Assembly: GCA_037447655.1 (NCBI GenBank)
Contig: JBBHKE010000579.1
Coordinates: 1 to 64,000, forward strand
DNA length: 64,000 bases
Direction of reading: 5' to 3'
Origin: Zygnema cylindricum
Lineage: Eukaryota; Streptophyta; Zygnematophyceae; Zygnematales; Zygnemataceae
The position numbers were made by a program, and so were the translations under genes. Each line of letters begins with the position of its first letter. Within the stretch, counting starts at the first letter, position 1. Shown here one piece after another: positions 1 to 12,058 of the stretch. The notes beneath the pieces are model-generated. The model was given only the letters and a program-made list of their open reading frames with translations. It was not told the DNA's origin and did no database searches.

Positions 1-269
<269 letters not shown>

Positions 270-277
<8 letters not shown>

Positions 278-736
278 CACTTTCTTGTTCTCTTCTTTTT
301 TCCAAAATCTTCAATTTTTTTGACTCAAAATCAATGGGAGATGGAGAAAATTCATATTGGGAATCTCTATATTGAAATGAAAATTATCATATTAACATTT
401 TGCATAAAAATTGTTTATTAAAAAATTGTTTATATGTTCATTAAAATTGTTATATTTTACTGTTTTTTTTTAACTGCATCTAACACAAAATATGAACTTT
501 TATTGTAATTAAATATACCCGATTTTTAAAGGAAATTTATTATACTTACATAGTATAAAGTATAATACTTAGAAATTGTTTGCTAAAATCGTTACTAAAA
601 ATCGTTTTGTCTTACAAAGATTATTGACTTTTTATTGACTCTACATATAAAACATTAATTTGGTCGACAAAATATGAATTGGTATCTCAAATCCTTAACT
701 CTCAAAAATCCTTAATATACCATATGATTCTTTTCC

Positions 737-788
<52 letters not shown>

Positions 789-2451
789 TGGTACTTTTAC
801 CATCATTAGTTTGTCTTTTTCTGGACATTTTGAAATTTTTGTAACAATCGCGATAAACTTTTTACAAAAAAAGCTTGAAGTCTGGATAATGGTCAGAACG
901 CTCCTGAAAGCTTTAATTCAGAACGAGAGAGGGAGAGAAAGAGAGAGAGAGGGAGAAAGTGAGGGGGGAAAAAGCGAGAGGGGGAGGGGGGGGGAGAGAG
1001 AGAGAGAGAAAGAAAAAAGAAAAAAGAAAAAAGAAAAGAACAAAGAAAACAGGAACCAGAAACCTTAATTCATAACCTTTTTAACTTTTCTGTTTTTTTT
1101 TTTTGTTTTTTTTAGTGTGAGCATATATTCTGACGTGAATTGTGAAAGCTTAAAAAAAAGAAAAATGAGAAAGAAAAAGGGAAAAAGAAAAAAAAAAAAA
1201 AACGGAAACCAGAAACGATAATTAATTATTTCTTTTCCTTTGTCTTTTTTTTTATTTTTTGTGTGATAAGATATTCGGAAGTGGGGTTTTTGGAGACGGA
1301 TGTCGGTCAACCAGAGTTGACCGTCGCGGGATTTATTTCTCTGCATATTCTCTCTAAACCAGTTTTTGGTAAGGACAATGTGTAAATTTTGTATAAATGT
1401 TTCAATTTAAAATCTATCAGTTTTTGGCAAGGAAGACGTATAAATTTGTTTTAAATGTGTCAATTTTTGGTAAGAAAATTTTGATACAAATGTTTAAATT
1501 TATCATACATATGTACTTTTTTCCAGCTTCAGTATTTATATATTTCCATTTTGAGACCTTTTTTCTGTCAAAATATGTAAAATATATATGTTTTTTTTTT
1601 CTTTTTTTGTTTCCACGAATTCAATTCTTTATTTTATTCATTTATTTTTTCTGAGGGGGGTGGAGGGAGGGTTCAGCTTCATCACAATGGCATCTCCAAA
1701 CTCCTCACAAGTAAATATTTTTTCTTTTGTCAAAAGGATTTTTTTTTGTTTTTTCATTTTTTAATCCTTTTTTTTATGGGTTTTGAAGGACGTTTTTTTT
1801 TTTTTTTAACTATAGGTTACTCCCTGCAATTATAAACTTCTTTTATTCAATTTTCCCAATTTCTTTGAAATTTCAAATTTTAAAGATGGTTGCAATGCGA
1901 TGTTTATCGCAGTAAATTATGCTTCTTTTTTTTTTTTTTTGCGACTGTTTCGGAAAAATAGTTGTTATTTTATGTTCGAGGGTCTCTTTAAGTGTTTTTG
2001 GAGAATTCAAATACTTACCTTTTCGTACCCTCCTTCCCTCCTTCCCTCCTCTCCTTCCTCCTTCCTCCTTCCCTTCTTCCCTCCTTCCTCCTTCCTTCCC
2101 TCCTTCCCTCCTTCCTTCCCTCCTTCCCTCCTTCCTCCTCTCCTTCCCTCCTTCCTCCTTCCCTCCTTCCCGCCTTCCTCCTTCCCTCCTTCCCTGCTTC
2201 CCTCCTTCCCTCCTTCCCTCCTTCCTCTTGCCCTCCTTCCTTCCCCTCCTTTCCAATATTTTTTTCGGATGCGCTTCCATGATATTTCGTTTTTTCTTTT
2301 TTTTGTAAAATTCCTTTTCTGATTCCTTTTTGAATTCTTTTCTGAATTCATTTTTAAATCCTTTTTCGGATTCATTTTTGATTTCGAATTATTTTTTGAA
2401 TTCGAATTCTTTTTTGAATTTTTTGAATTCTTTTTTTTCCTTCTCCAAAAG
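270..2451. other. AT-rich non-coding stretch with simple repeats
   Basis: No coding exon is recognised here. It contains a (GA)n run at 739-783, a GA-rich patch at 925-1050, a long CCTT/CCCT polypyrimidine array at 2026-2250, and a degenerate tandem of a 16-bp TTTTTGAATTC-like unit at 2310-2440 that runs into the acceptor of the first visible NOL9 exon. It is probably the intron 5' of that exon. A short ATG-led reading frame at 1688 was considered but is unsupported. Confidence 0.6.
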
Positions 2452-3455
2452 GTGTTTCTTTTTCGGGGACACTTCTCCCAAAAGTGATCCAGAGGCTTAT
2501 TTACGCTGTTTTGTGGAGATTTATGATTATTTCCGTACAACTTTTTACTCCATGGAACCAGAAAATGGTTCTAAGAAGAGGATTCCACTTGTCATTAATA
2601 CACACGGTTGGATTCGAGGTAAGAAAAGGAAGAAATAAACGTAAAAAGTGAATACTTTTGTATCGTTTACTGTTTTTATCGTTTTAGGTGCTGAAAAATT
2701 AGTTACAAGAAACACGAGACTTAGTGGTACAGTTATACGATTTTATTTTGGCATAATACTGTCCTCTTCTTTTAAAACTTCGAAAGATGTCTTTTGTGAA
2801 CAGTTTTCTTGGGTCATTTACTAGTCTCGAACATGAACCATAGGAAGTTTGAGAAAAAGTTTAAACCTATTTCTTTCGGGGATAATAATTCAATCTTTAG
2901 AAGTTATAGTACAGGAAATTTGGAAAATCATATTGGAGATAGTAAATGCACATTCGAGAAGAGAGATAGAAAATCGCGGAAGTCTAAGCGATAATTACGG
3001 AGTCGTCGTAAAATTGACCACAAAATACGGTGTCTCGAAAGAAAAAAAAAAAAAGAGACGGAGAATAAAGTATAAAAGCAAGCTTTTATTTAATTTTTGC
3101 TACATGGGAGTACCCATTTCCACAAAAATATGAGATAAGGACGTTTTTTTACGTTCCTTTGTTACCCGTTTGTACCCGTGTTCAGGAATCGGATTGGATG
3201 TTTTGGTGGATTTAATTCGATATGCGGTTCCATCTTATGTGGTCAATGTGGCGGGATTGTCGGCCAATAAGGGATTGCCACCTGGCGCTTTCTGGGAGTC
3301 TCCAAATGGGTCCAATGGAGGAGGAGTGAGTGCAACAAAAGTACTTCGAATTAATGGACTCGATGTAAATAGCGAGGAACGAAGGTGAGTGGCGAAGGTC
3401 CATTTGAAAACAAAAATGAAACAAAAATGAACATAATATATATGTATATTGTATG

Positions 3456-3499
<44 letters not shown>

Positions 3500-6400
3500 C
3501 CATCCATTTCTACATACATATATCATATGCTCCCTCTTCCTTCTCTCCTTAATATGCTCTATATCACTTCATACGCATCCTTCATCCGCTCTATTCAGGC
3601 TATTATATTGCCACATGCATATATCTCTCACTGATCCATATGCATACATTTGTGTATTATTGTATCATGCATTGATGATGTTATATGTCAATAATATATC
3701 ATATTATGATATAATAATTATCATCATATGTATGAGATATTGACGCAATGTTGATACCTCATATATACGTGCTTTCTACATATGTATACACATCTATTCA
3801 TGCATTATCTCACATCTTCGCATATCTATCTTATCCTTCTCTCATATGCTTCTCATATGCAGATATACTGATATATTATCTTCATCAATATTACTCCTAG
3901 GTATATATATCACTCCATACTCTCTGAGAACATCATCGTGGAGTAAGTATATATGCTGTATTGGACATGTATGTATATGTATATATACTCTTGTCTCATA
4001 TATCTCATCATTTACATTTATATACATATGTATATACACATACATATGTATATATGCATATGTATGTATACATATATAAATACATATGCATATATGCATG
4101 TATGGTCTGTGTGTATATGTGTGTGTATGACATTGATCGAGGGGGAGTTGGGGTTAGTAAGAAATGTCGGGGTTGTTTTTTAGATATTGGGTATATTTCT
4201 GGTTCTTTTGGACTAAACTGTTGGAGCTTTTCAATTTTGGTTTTCGTAGAATCGAGCTAATCCAATTTCATAGTTCTCTTTTTTTTTTTTTGTAAATGAT
4301 TTCTGTTTTCATTGCCCGCTGTCATACTTCCTATTTCTTTCAAACTGTTCTTCATTGGTGTATTTTTTGTTGCCTTTATTACCACATGAGGGATTTTTTC
4401 TTATTTATAAGGTCATTTTTAATGACAATTATACGCAAAACTCATGGAACACCGAATGTCCCACTTTTGAAAGAAAACAAATGTTTTGAAAAGACCGAGT
4501 TGTTAAATATCGCAAAAGCGCATTCCGGTCTAAAAAAATCAAAAGGTAGAAACATAATTTTTCCTTGAGTGGGTCCTTGTTTTTTTTTTTTTTTGGCGGT
4601 AAGGATTGGGCGAAAAAGCCCAGGTGAAGCTCGCGGTCTTCGTCTTTTAGCGTTTTTGCAGCGAACAATGGGCAGGGAGAAAAATTTCCCTTCTGCCCCA
4701 CCATCAAGTTTGACAGAAACGGAAACTTTGAGTGCTGCGTTAAACTCAACGGCGATCTCACTCATGGAATATCGTCCTTTTCAAGTCCCTATTTCTGCAA
4801 TTCAAATTATACACCTCCACAACGAGGTGAAATCGCAGTCAATAAATTCAAATAACCTCATAGGGATTATCGAAAAAGGAAACCAAAAAACTTCAACAGC
4901 ATTTCTGACATACTCTGTGAATTTTCACACTGCTAGTTCCTTCAGTTTCTGTCTTAGTTTCAGTTAACGTTTCCGCGACAGTGTCAGTTTCAGTTTCAGT
5001 TTCAGTTTAATTCATTTTCAGTTTCAGTTTCAGTTTCAGTTTTGCTTTTAGTTTTTGTTTTCTGAATGTGGGGCGTTCGTTTTTTGGGCTTGTCTGGACT
5101 TTTTATATTGTTATTACCCAGTTTACTGTGATTAGTGTACACAGACTAACAGTGTGAATATGAAAAGAGTACCTCTGTACAACCTTAAAAAACCCTAAAA
5201 AGCACTAAAAAGCCCTCACCAGTTTATGTTTGCAAAATATGGACCTATCCTTGGATCTCAACACATGCTTATCTTTGGAAATTTACAACCAATCTATACT
5301 AATTTGTGTGTAAAGGTTCAGAAAACCAGAATCTCTGTTAATTATAATATACACTAATTAGGGTAAGTTTGTTCTTTTAACCAAAGTTAAGGTTGAGGTT
5401 TGAGATGCGGAACGACACGTGAATTCAAACCTGAAGGAAGTCTTGCAAATTAGTTCTTATGATTTATTTTCGAGGTTTTTTGCAGGTTCCCCCTTCCCTC
5501 TCTTTCTATGCAATCAATGGAGCCGTTGTCGGTCTCGCAATCTCTCCTCCCTCACCTCTCTCTCCTTCATCTCACATGTTAAGAGGTAGCCTTGGAGGAC
5601 CTCTCCCTCACTGTGTTGGACTAGGTAAGGTACATGCTTTAAATATTTCCTATTTTTATTATTTCATTTTTGACTAAATTTAAATCCATGGAATGAAGTA
5701 ACTTCTGATGTTTATGTTTAGTTTTATTCTATCTTTTTCTTGATTTTCCTCGTCTGTTGTGTGGTCTTGTCTTATCTTGTCTTTGCTTATTTTATCTCCT
5801 CTTTGTTAATCATGTCCTGTGGTTTCTTATTTTTCTGATGTTATCTTATCTTACGCTTGTCTTGTCTTCTCTGCTCTTATCTTGCTTCCCCTTTTTTTCT
5901 CGTACCATCTCCGTACGCTTTTTTTTTGGTAATCACATACATTACCGCTTCAACTTTTGAAAGACACCTAAAACTTTTTTTTCGCAAGTTTTTACCCATG
6001 AACAACTCACTTTACATTCATTTTTTTGCTGTGTGTTTGCAGGTGTAGTAAGGAGTGTGGATTTAGAGCTTGGAGTTTTTTACGTTCTGACAGATGTGGA
6101 CATGGAATCTCTTCAAAATGTTAACCTTTTCCTCCATGGTCGCATTGAACTTCCATCCAATCTACTGCAGGTGCCCGATTTTCTCATCTCTGTAGAGAGT
6201 ACTAGTTTTGTGTGTTGAGGAAGAATTCCAGATACTCGATATATGGTGTTTTTTGGGGTTTCGATGTGTTATATCGATTTAATAAGTTGTTTTACGGATA
6301 ACCACGATTAATTGACAGCAGTATCGTGATACCTTCGATAAGTACAGAAACACAAAAACTAGAGATTTTGTTCAAAAATTGACGCCAATAGGTATAGAGA

Positions 6401-8158
6401 ATGTATCCATTTTTTTGGTACGCTACATATTTCACGTCTAGCGGAAAAATCTTCACGGCCTTCATTTTCTTTAGCGGAAAAATCTTCATTTTCTTTTCAC
6501 AAATTGCATGTGGAGCATAAAATAAAAAAATCTTATATGAAAACATGTATAGAACAGTCAGTTATAAATGATAATTTTGTTCTGGATGTTTATCAGTTTT
6601 GTCAAATTGATCGCACCAATATTGCGATTAATTGAGGGTGAAATTGCTTGATAAACAACTCTATAAGAAAAAAAGCTATGGACTGTGTCCATGACCACAC
6701 GACTAAATGTATTTTTACCTTTTCAAGCTTAAAATATAATCAACTAAAATATAATTTCAACTGAGATACCATGTTGTACAATTTGTACCCTTTACAAAAA
6801 GGAAGTTCCGCTGGTTAAATATTTTGTATGTTACATTGCTCGTTGTTATTATTTTGAAGTAGTAATTAATATAAAAGTGGAATAAGCATCAATAATACCA
6901 CACTTCCCATCTCTCTAAGAGTTAATCACTCTAAATCGAGGGAACATTTTTTTTACCCAAAATCGTAGATGATAACACTTTATAATGATGTATATCGATC
7001 GAAACGGCAGACGATTCATGGCAATTTCTGTATATCGTGATATCGAGAAATGCAGCAGTTGATATTTATCGGTTTTGCCGATAACTATCGACATTGCAAT
7101 AATTGCCGATGTTTTCTTAAGGTATTTTAGATTTTGTAGCCGTACAGCGAACTGTAGAAACAAAAAACCCCAACGCAGTATGATTCTGTACGGCTTTTCG
7201 GATCCCAGAAACTTCAAAAAAATTCGTACATTGTCAACAGCCCATAGTCATTATAGCCCATAGCCCATTGTCAAGTTCATAGAGGAGTACGTCCTACGGT
7301 TCTAAAGGTATCAAGCGTACTTTTTAGGATTTTTTCATGAATTTCCTACCGTCCTGATGAATTGCACCTCCACGAATACAAACAAAATAGTTCATGCATT
7401 TGTCAATTCCCTTTTTTCACATGTTAATTTAATTATACGGTACAGTGTAGTGTTACCGTATCGTAAGTTTTTTTCAGCTTCGACAGTTTACGAAAGAAAC
7501 GTTTTAGCAGTACGGAAGTAAGTGTACGGATACTGATGATATCGTGATTTCAATGTCGATTTATGGCAATTATCAGCCGTTTGATATATCTCGTCGACGT
7601 ATCGATTATCGGGACAGAGAACTAATACGGTCAAACTTTAAATTGTACAGTTTCCCATTTTGGTGGGAACAAAATGGGTTATTATGTTCAAAAACTTCTT
7701 GCACAATTTGCACTGTGGTACAACGCAAAAAAAAAAAAAACGTACAATCGTCTGTCTTTCGCCTTGATTCTAGATACAGATTTTAATTCGCGGTATATTG
7801 AACTTGTTGTGGTATAGTTCAGACATTTATTAAGTAGGTTTTATTAAGACATAATTTTTTTTATTTTTTTTTACTCTCCAACATTTGTACATTCTGTAAT
7901 TGTTTTTACCCGTGTAGGTTTCTTCTGTAGGTTTGTGCCTGTCTGGTTTTTCGATTTTATCTATTGATTAATATATTCACTTATCGCTTTCGTTTTCTCT
8001 TTCTTTTTTGTCATTTGTCTTTTTTGATTTTTGACTTTTTCCAGGCAAAAGGTCTTACCTCTCCGTACATTTGTCAACACACTCTGACAGCGGAAGGAAC
8101 AGGCTCGGTTGCAATTAGAAGTCGAGGAAATCTCCTTAGACGAGCTACAGACAGATAA
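2452..8158 (+). CDS. NOL9: Polynucleotide 5'-hydroxyl-kinase NOL9/GRC3, C-terminal part
   Basis: Exons in phase: 2452-2618, 3186-3384, 4412-4545, 4624-4826, 5486-5624, 6043-6170, 8045-8158 (stop TAA), giving 360 visible residues. Family knowledge: GRC3/NOL9 is a nucleolar RNA 5'-kinase needed for pre-rRNA ITS2 processing. Recognisable segments in order are FFGDTSPKSDPEAYL and VINTHGWIRGIGLDVLVDLI from the CLP1_P kinase domain, RGLRLLAFL, YRPFQVPISAIQIIHLHNE, YAINGAVVGLA, GVVRSVDLE and VNLFLHGRIELP; the last few match the conserved C-terminal domain. The Walker A (P-loop) region is absent and must lie upstream of position 1, so the gene is 5'-truncated by the window. All seven junctions are GT-AG and keep frame. 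Exon 4412-4545 has little recognisable motif and rests mainly on matching phases (2 in, 1 out). The last exon ends in an Arg-rich tail. Confidence 0.88.
3427..4135. repeat. (TA)n and ATAC/ATAT microsatellite block in NOL9 intron
   Basis: A pure TA run lies near 3459-3495, followed by about 600 bp of ATAC/TATG-type low-complexity sequence to about 4135, all inside the intron between exons ending at 3384 and starting at 4412. No coding content. Confidence 0.8.
4933..5050 (+). repeat. TTTCAG hexanucleotide array
   Basis: Degenerate then perfect tandem copies of TTTCAG, in two blocks, in the NOL9 intron between 4826 and 5486. Each unit resembles a splice acceptor (pyrimidines plus CAG), so it could act as a run of decoy acceptors; that role is inference. 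Confidence 0.8.
6171..8044 (+). other. Large NOL9 intron with possible TE remnant
   Basis: The longest NOL9 intron, 1.87 kb, AT-rich, with scattered short inverted segments built on ATCG/CGAT motifs between about 6290 and 7620. No coding exon is seen. A decayed TIR element is possible, but I could not define ends. Confidence 0.5.
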
Positions 8159-8606
8159 GAAGAGTTATTTTCCCTCTCCTTTTCCCTCTCTTTTCTGCCT
8201 CGTCCTCTCCCTCTCCCTCCCTCTCTCCCACTCCGTACCTCTCTCAATCTCCCTTCTCCCTCTCCCTCTCCCTCTCCCTTTCCCTCTCCCGCTCCCACTC
8301 CGTCCCCCTCCCCTCCTTCCTCTCCTCTCCTACTCCCTCTCCCTCAGAGCAATGAAAAGTCGAGGAACTCTTCTTAGACGAGCTGCAGAGGGATAAGAAG
8401 AGTTCATTCCCCTCTCCCTTTTCCTCTCCCTCTCCCTCTCCCTCTCTCTTCCCTCTTCCTCTCCCTAAGTTGACGAAATCTTCTTAGATGGGCTAGAGAG
8501 GGATTAGAAGAGCTATTTTCCCGTTCTCTCTCCCTCTCCCTCTCCCTCCGACTGATAAGAAGTTGGGAAAATCTTCTTAGACGAGCCACAGAGGGATAAG
8601 AAAAGC
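8117..8606 (+). repeat. Tandem degenerate copies of the NOL9 terminal coding segment
   Basis: The last 14 codons of NOL9 plus stop (8117-8158) are followed by a CT-rich tract. The same unit then recurs at about 8351-8410 (still readable as KSRGTLLRRAAEG plus stop), 8464-8520 and 8556-8606, each separated by CTCCCT-rich sequence. Later copies carry substitutions and frame breaks. The array sits in what should be the 3' UTR. A weaker match to the same unit may exist near 9646-9680 after another CT-rich tract. Confidence 0.8.
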
Positions 8607-8611
8607 ATATA

Positions 8612-8766
8612 GTGAGGTCAAAAAATGGGAATACAATGAGAGAGGGATAGAATGAGAGAGGATATAATGAGAGAGGATAGAATAAGAGAGGGATAAAATG
8701 AGAGGGAAAAAATGAGAGAGGGAAAAAATGAGAGAGGGATAAAATGAGGGAGGGATAAATTGAAGG
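8612..8766 (+). repeat. Minisatellite of GAGAGGGATAAAAT-like units
   Basis: About nine degenerate 14-18 bp units directly follow the terminal NOL9 copies. Non-coding. Confidence 0.8.
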
Positions 8767-10257
8767 CTAAAAACAGGGATAAGTGAACAGTGCCCCCCTT
8801 ATGGATGTTTGTCTAGACATCTTTTTTTTTGTAAGTTTTAACAGAGAAAAAGAAAATAAGGTTCAGATCAATCTTGTTTGTCTTTTTGTGGAAATGTGAA
8901 AGGGTTGGTTAGAACATGGTTTGGCTCTTATCTTTCAATGAGAAAATAGTGCAAATTTGAGGTTTAAAAATGGTTTTCTCAGTTTATGCAAGTTTTTTTT
9001 TTGGGTTTTTATAAGTACAAAATCTAAAAGGGAGGAAGTTGCATGTCACAAATAACAATAATAAAGAGGAAGAAGAAGAGGAAGCGAATGAAGGGAAGGG
9101 AAAATCGAATCGAATCTGATTCGAATCTGATTTGAGCAGGAAAAAACATTAAATCAGTGTTTCTGGTAATAGAAACAGAGCAAGAAGGTCGCTGCAAAAC
9201 CAATATGTTTTTATTCCTATCGGATTCGAACTAAAAAACCCTAAAAATGGGTTTGAACTACTTTAGAAAAGGGTACGAACTAAAAAGCCATAAAAATGAA
9301 TTTGAACCAAAAATCCCTAAAAAACGATTCGAACTGAGGTGCATAGAACTACCGCTTACTAAGAGCGGATTGTTTACCGATTTCACCTCTGCAACTTTAC
9401 ATAAAGTTTACCTACGAGTTTATTATTTTCTCAAGACAGAAAATCGAACTCGACCGTTTATATGAAGATCTAAATGAATTTATATGACATAGCTTGATTA
9501 TATAACTAACTTGAATGGAAATTAATTTGTTAGAAACAAGAAAGTCACCCTCTTCTCCTTCTCCTTCTCCTTCTCCCTCTCCCTCTCCTTCTCCCTTTCC
9601 TTCACCCTCCTCTCCCTACTCTTTTTCGTTCATCTCCGAAGGAATAATGAAAAATTTGGAAACTCCTCGTCGAGTCTTTCCAGAAATTTTTTTTATAATA
9701 TATAAACCAATCATAATCAAATCCTCCGGGATCTCTTTTTTTTGCGGTATCAGATAAGATTGGATCAAGAGCCTAATCGAGATAAAGTGGAAATCTCCAT
9801 AATGAGAAAATCCATAATTATTTACCAATAATTTGTACCATCTGTGCGATAAATTTGTTTATAAATTTGGGGACTTCGGTACACAATATATAGTGTGGTG
9901 CTTTGAAGGTTCTAGGAAAGAGGAATAGGTGGAGAATTAATTCAAAAATAGGGTCTCTTGTGCCTCAGTATTGTAAATCTACTACCAATAGTATTATAAG
10001 ACTTTGGTAAGGAAGCGCAATGGCAATAACCACCTGGCGGGAGAGGGATAGGCTCGGAAAATGGTGCGGAAGTCTGAGGTCCAGGACGTAGGTTTCGGAC
10101 AAACTGCTGACGCCACAGAAGGAATGGCTGACGCAAGCAGAGTCAACATGCAGATGTGAAAGAAAAACTTACCTTCAGTGGACTCGACAATCCTTTTTAT
10201 CGGTATTAGCTATTTTACTTTAAATATTAGGAGATTGCTCTCTTTAGCCAGTAGGTA
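8767..10257. other. Intergenic, no gene seen
   Basis: Contains three degenerate copies of a roughly 34-bp unit at about 9225-9340 (GAACTAAAAA plus CCCTAAAAA motifs) and a CTCCTT tract at 9548-9615. Otherwise nothing recognisable. Confidence 0.6.
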
Positions 10258-10303
10258 CACCGTGTATCTCTATTAGTGTTAACACTAGTAGCGATACACG
10301 GTG
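10258..10303. mobile_element. 46-bp palindromic TIR-only element (TA-target family)
   Basis: The element is two inverted 23-bp arms, CACCGTGTATC at the left and GATACACGGTG at the right, meeting at TGTTAACA, with two mismatches. It is flanked on both sides by TA. It shares its termini with longer elements at 21189, 54846 and 60508, so it looks like the extreme internal-deletion form of that family. It could form a tight hairpin. Confidence 0.7.
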
Positions 10304-10538
10304 TACTATTCCACAGGAGTGATCTAAGCCCTCTTGGAGTTTATTTAGGTATATTTCATTTGGGCAATTCTTGTCGTGTCAGTAATATGGTTATCTAATA
10401 AAACATTTACATTGTGTCAGAGTCCCGAAACTACAGTGCCGAGTCCTAATTTTGGTGTGCAAAAGTTTGACAAACAATCACAAATTAAAGTCACTGTTAG
10501 GTTCAATGTTGACAATCGGTCGCCCGCGAATATGGCGA

Positions 10539-11115
10539 TGTTTTGATTCACGTGGTACGATTCAATTTTGCATTGGAGTATCTTTGTTTCGTTTTATGTA
10601 CGCTGGCAGCTCAGGACCTGCCGGTACATAGAACATTTATGTATCATGGCTCAGTTTGTGTTTTTTCTCTTTGGTATTGTCTTGTACGGTTACTATGTTA
10701 TTTAGAGCGCTGTATGTGTCTTGCTCGTTGTAGTGCGTGCCATTCTGTTTCAGCGGCATATCTTGTTAGGCTCACATCCGCTCTAGGACATCTGCACCTT
10801 GTATCTCATTTTAGTTATTAGTTTTAGTGGTCATTAATTGTCAGTTGTGAAAGAGTATTTTAGGAGGCGGCAGGGTTAGTATTCGATGTCGAGAAAAGAG
10901 GTATTTCAGTAGGAATAAAGGATGAAATGAGCTAGTAGAGTGAGAGAGAGCTTTGTATGGAGACAACCTTTCGACTCAGTATTATTATCTTCAGCCGATG
11001 TCATTATTATGAAATGTGTGTTTGTGATTTGAAAGAATGATTATTATGTAGGCTTCCGCTGTGAGACTGATTCTCGTTGTGAGCATTTCTTTGAGCGCTT
11101 TTGCCATCTTTAACA
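10539..11115 (+). mobile_element. Diverged solo copia LTR
   Basis: Begins TGTTTTGATT and ends TTTAACA, and along its length follows the LTR of the copia element at 34455-40356: shared blocks include TGTACGGTT, GCCATTC and TTAGGCTCAC in the same order. No internal region or second LTR is adjacent. The flanking 5-mers (GGCGA, GTCAC) do not match, so the target duplication is lost or the copy arose by recombination. It is clearly older than the full element. Confidence 0.6.
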
Positions 11116-12058
11116 GTCACTGTATCTAACTCACGAGTAATGTGTCGTGATTATTTTCAAGAGCTGTGACCTTTCAAAACTGCTAGTGCTCCTGGCTCTC
11201 GAACTCAAGAGAAATAGACACTGTTTACTACGCCGCACACTACCCCCGCCACTACCAGAGATATCACCTAACACCAGATATTATTTTCCTGACACGCACA
11301 TAGCACTAAGTAGCCCACAGGACATAGACTACTGTAATTAATTTGGATAGAGTGTTACGGTGTGGTGTTTTGTTGGGACAACATAAAATTACCACAGATT
11401 ATGATGACTTTTTTTTGCCTATAATTTGAAATAAATCTGATGAAGTCTGCTTTGCTACTAAGGCAGCGTCATTGGCAGAAAGTAAAGTAATTACCAAGTG
11501 TGACAAACACCGAGGGAACAACGGACTTTCCTTCGTATTTTACAGTGATATTTTCCATAGAATGTGAATTTTCGGCAATCAGAACCTCGAACAGTATGCT
11601 CTCTTTTCGAATTCGAAAGTCCTAACCAAACGGAAATCTTAAACATGTCTCCAACACAGTTTGTAGTTGATTTCCAATACAATTGTAAAACAGAAAAAGT
11701 TCAGCGGCAATGGAGGCGTCCCAGACAACAAACCACTTACAACAACCATTTTTGAAAATCCACTTTCACCAGGTTCGAGTAATGCTCAAGATGTAATTCT
11801 CGAAAATCATGTAGACATCAATCAGACATCCATTCGCTAAGGTGTAAAAACACCATAGTACATCCTTTACAAGCATTCCTTTTGTGATCCAAACATTCTC
11901 TTATATAAGATTATGAAAGGACAGATAAATCCACGGCCATCACATTGTACAATGTCGCACATGATATTTTTCGCTGCTTGGTAATGCCACAAATGAATTT
12001 TTTTTCTGCTGCCCGACATTTTACATATTGTCCAGCAACTCCACCTCTAAAATTGCAC
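11116..12058. other. Intergenic, downstream of RPL30, no gene seen
   Basis: Contains no recognisable coding region. The part nearest 12058 is the 3' flank/UTR of the minus-strand RPL30 gene. Confidence 0.6.

Noticed and set aside
1688-1712. First exon (MASPNSSQ) of NOL9
   Set aside because: Joining it to 2452 would omit the Walker A kinase region essential to the family; no supporting donor phase could be shown.
2007-2540. Arg/Lys/Glu/Gly-rich minus-strand frame of 177 codons
   Set aside because: It is the complement of the CCTT repeat array and overlaps a well-supported NOL9 exon on the other strand.
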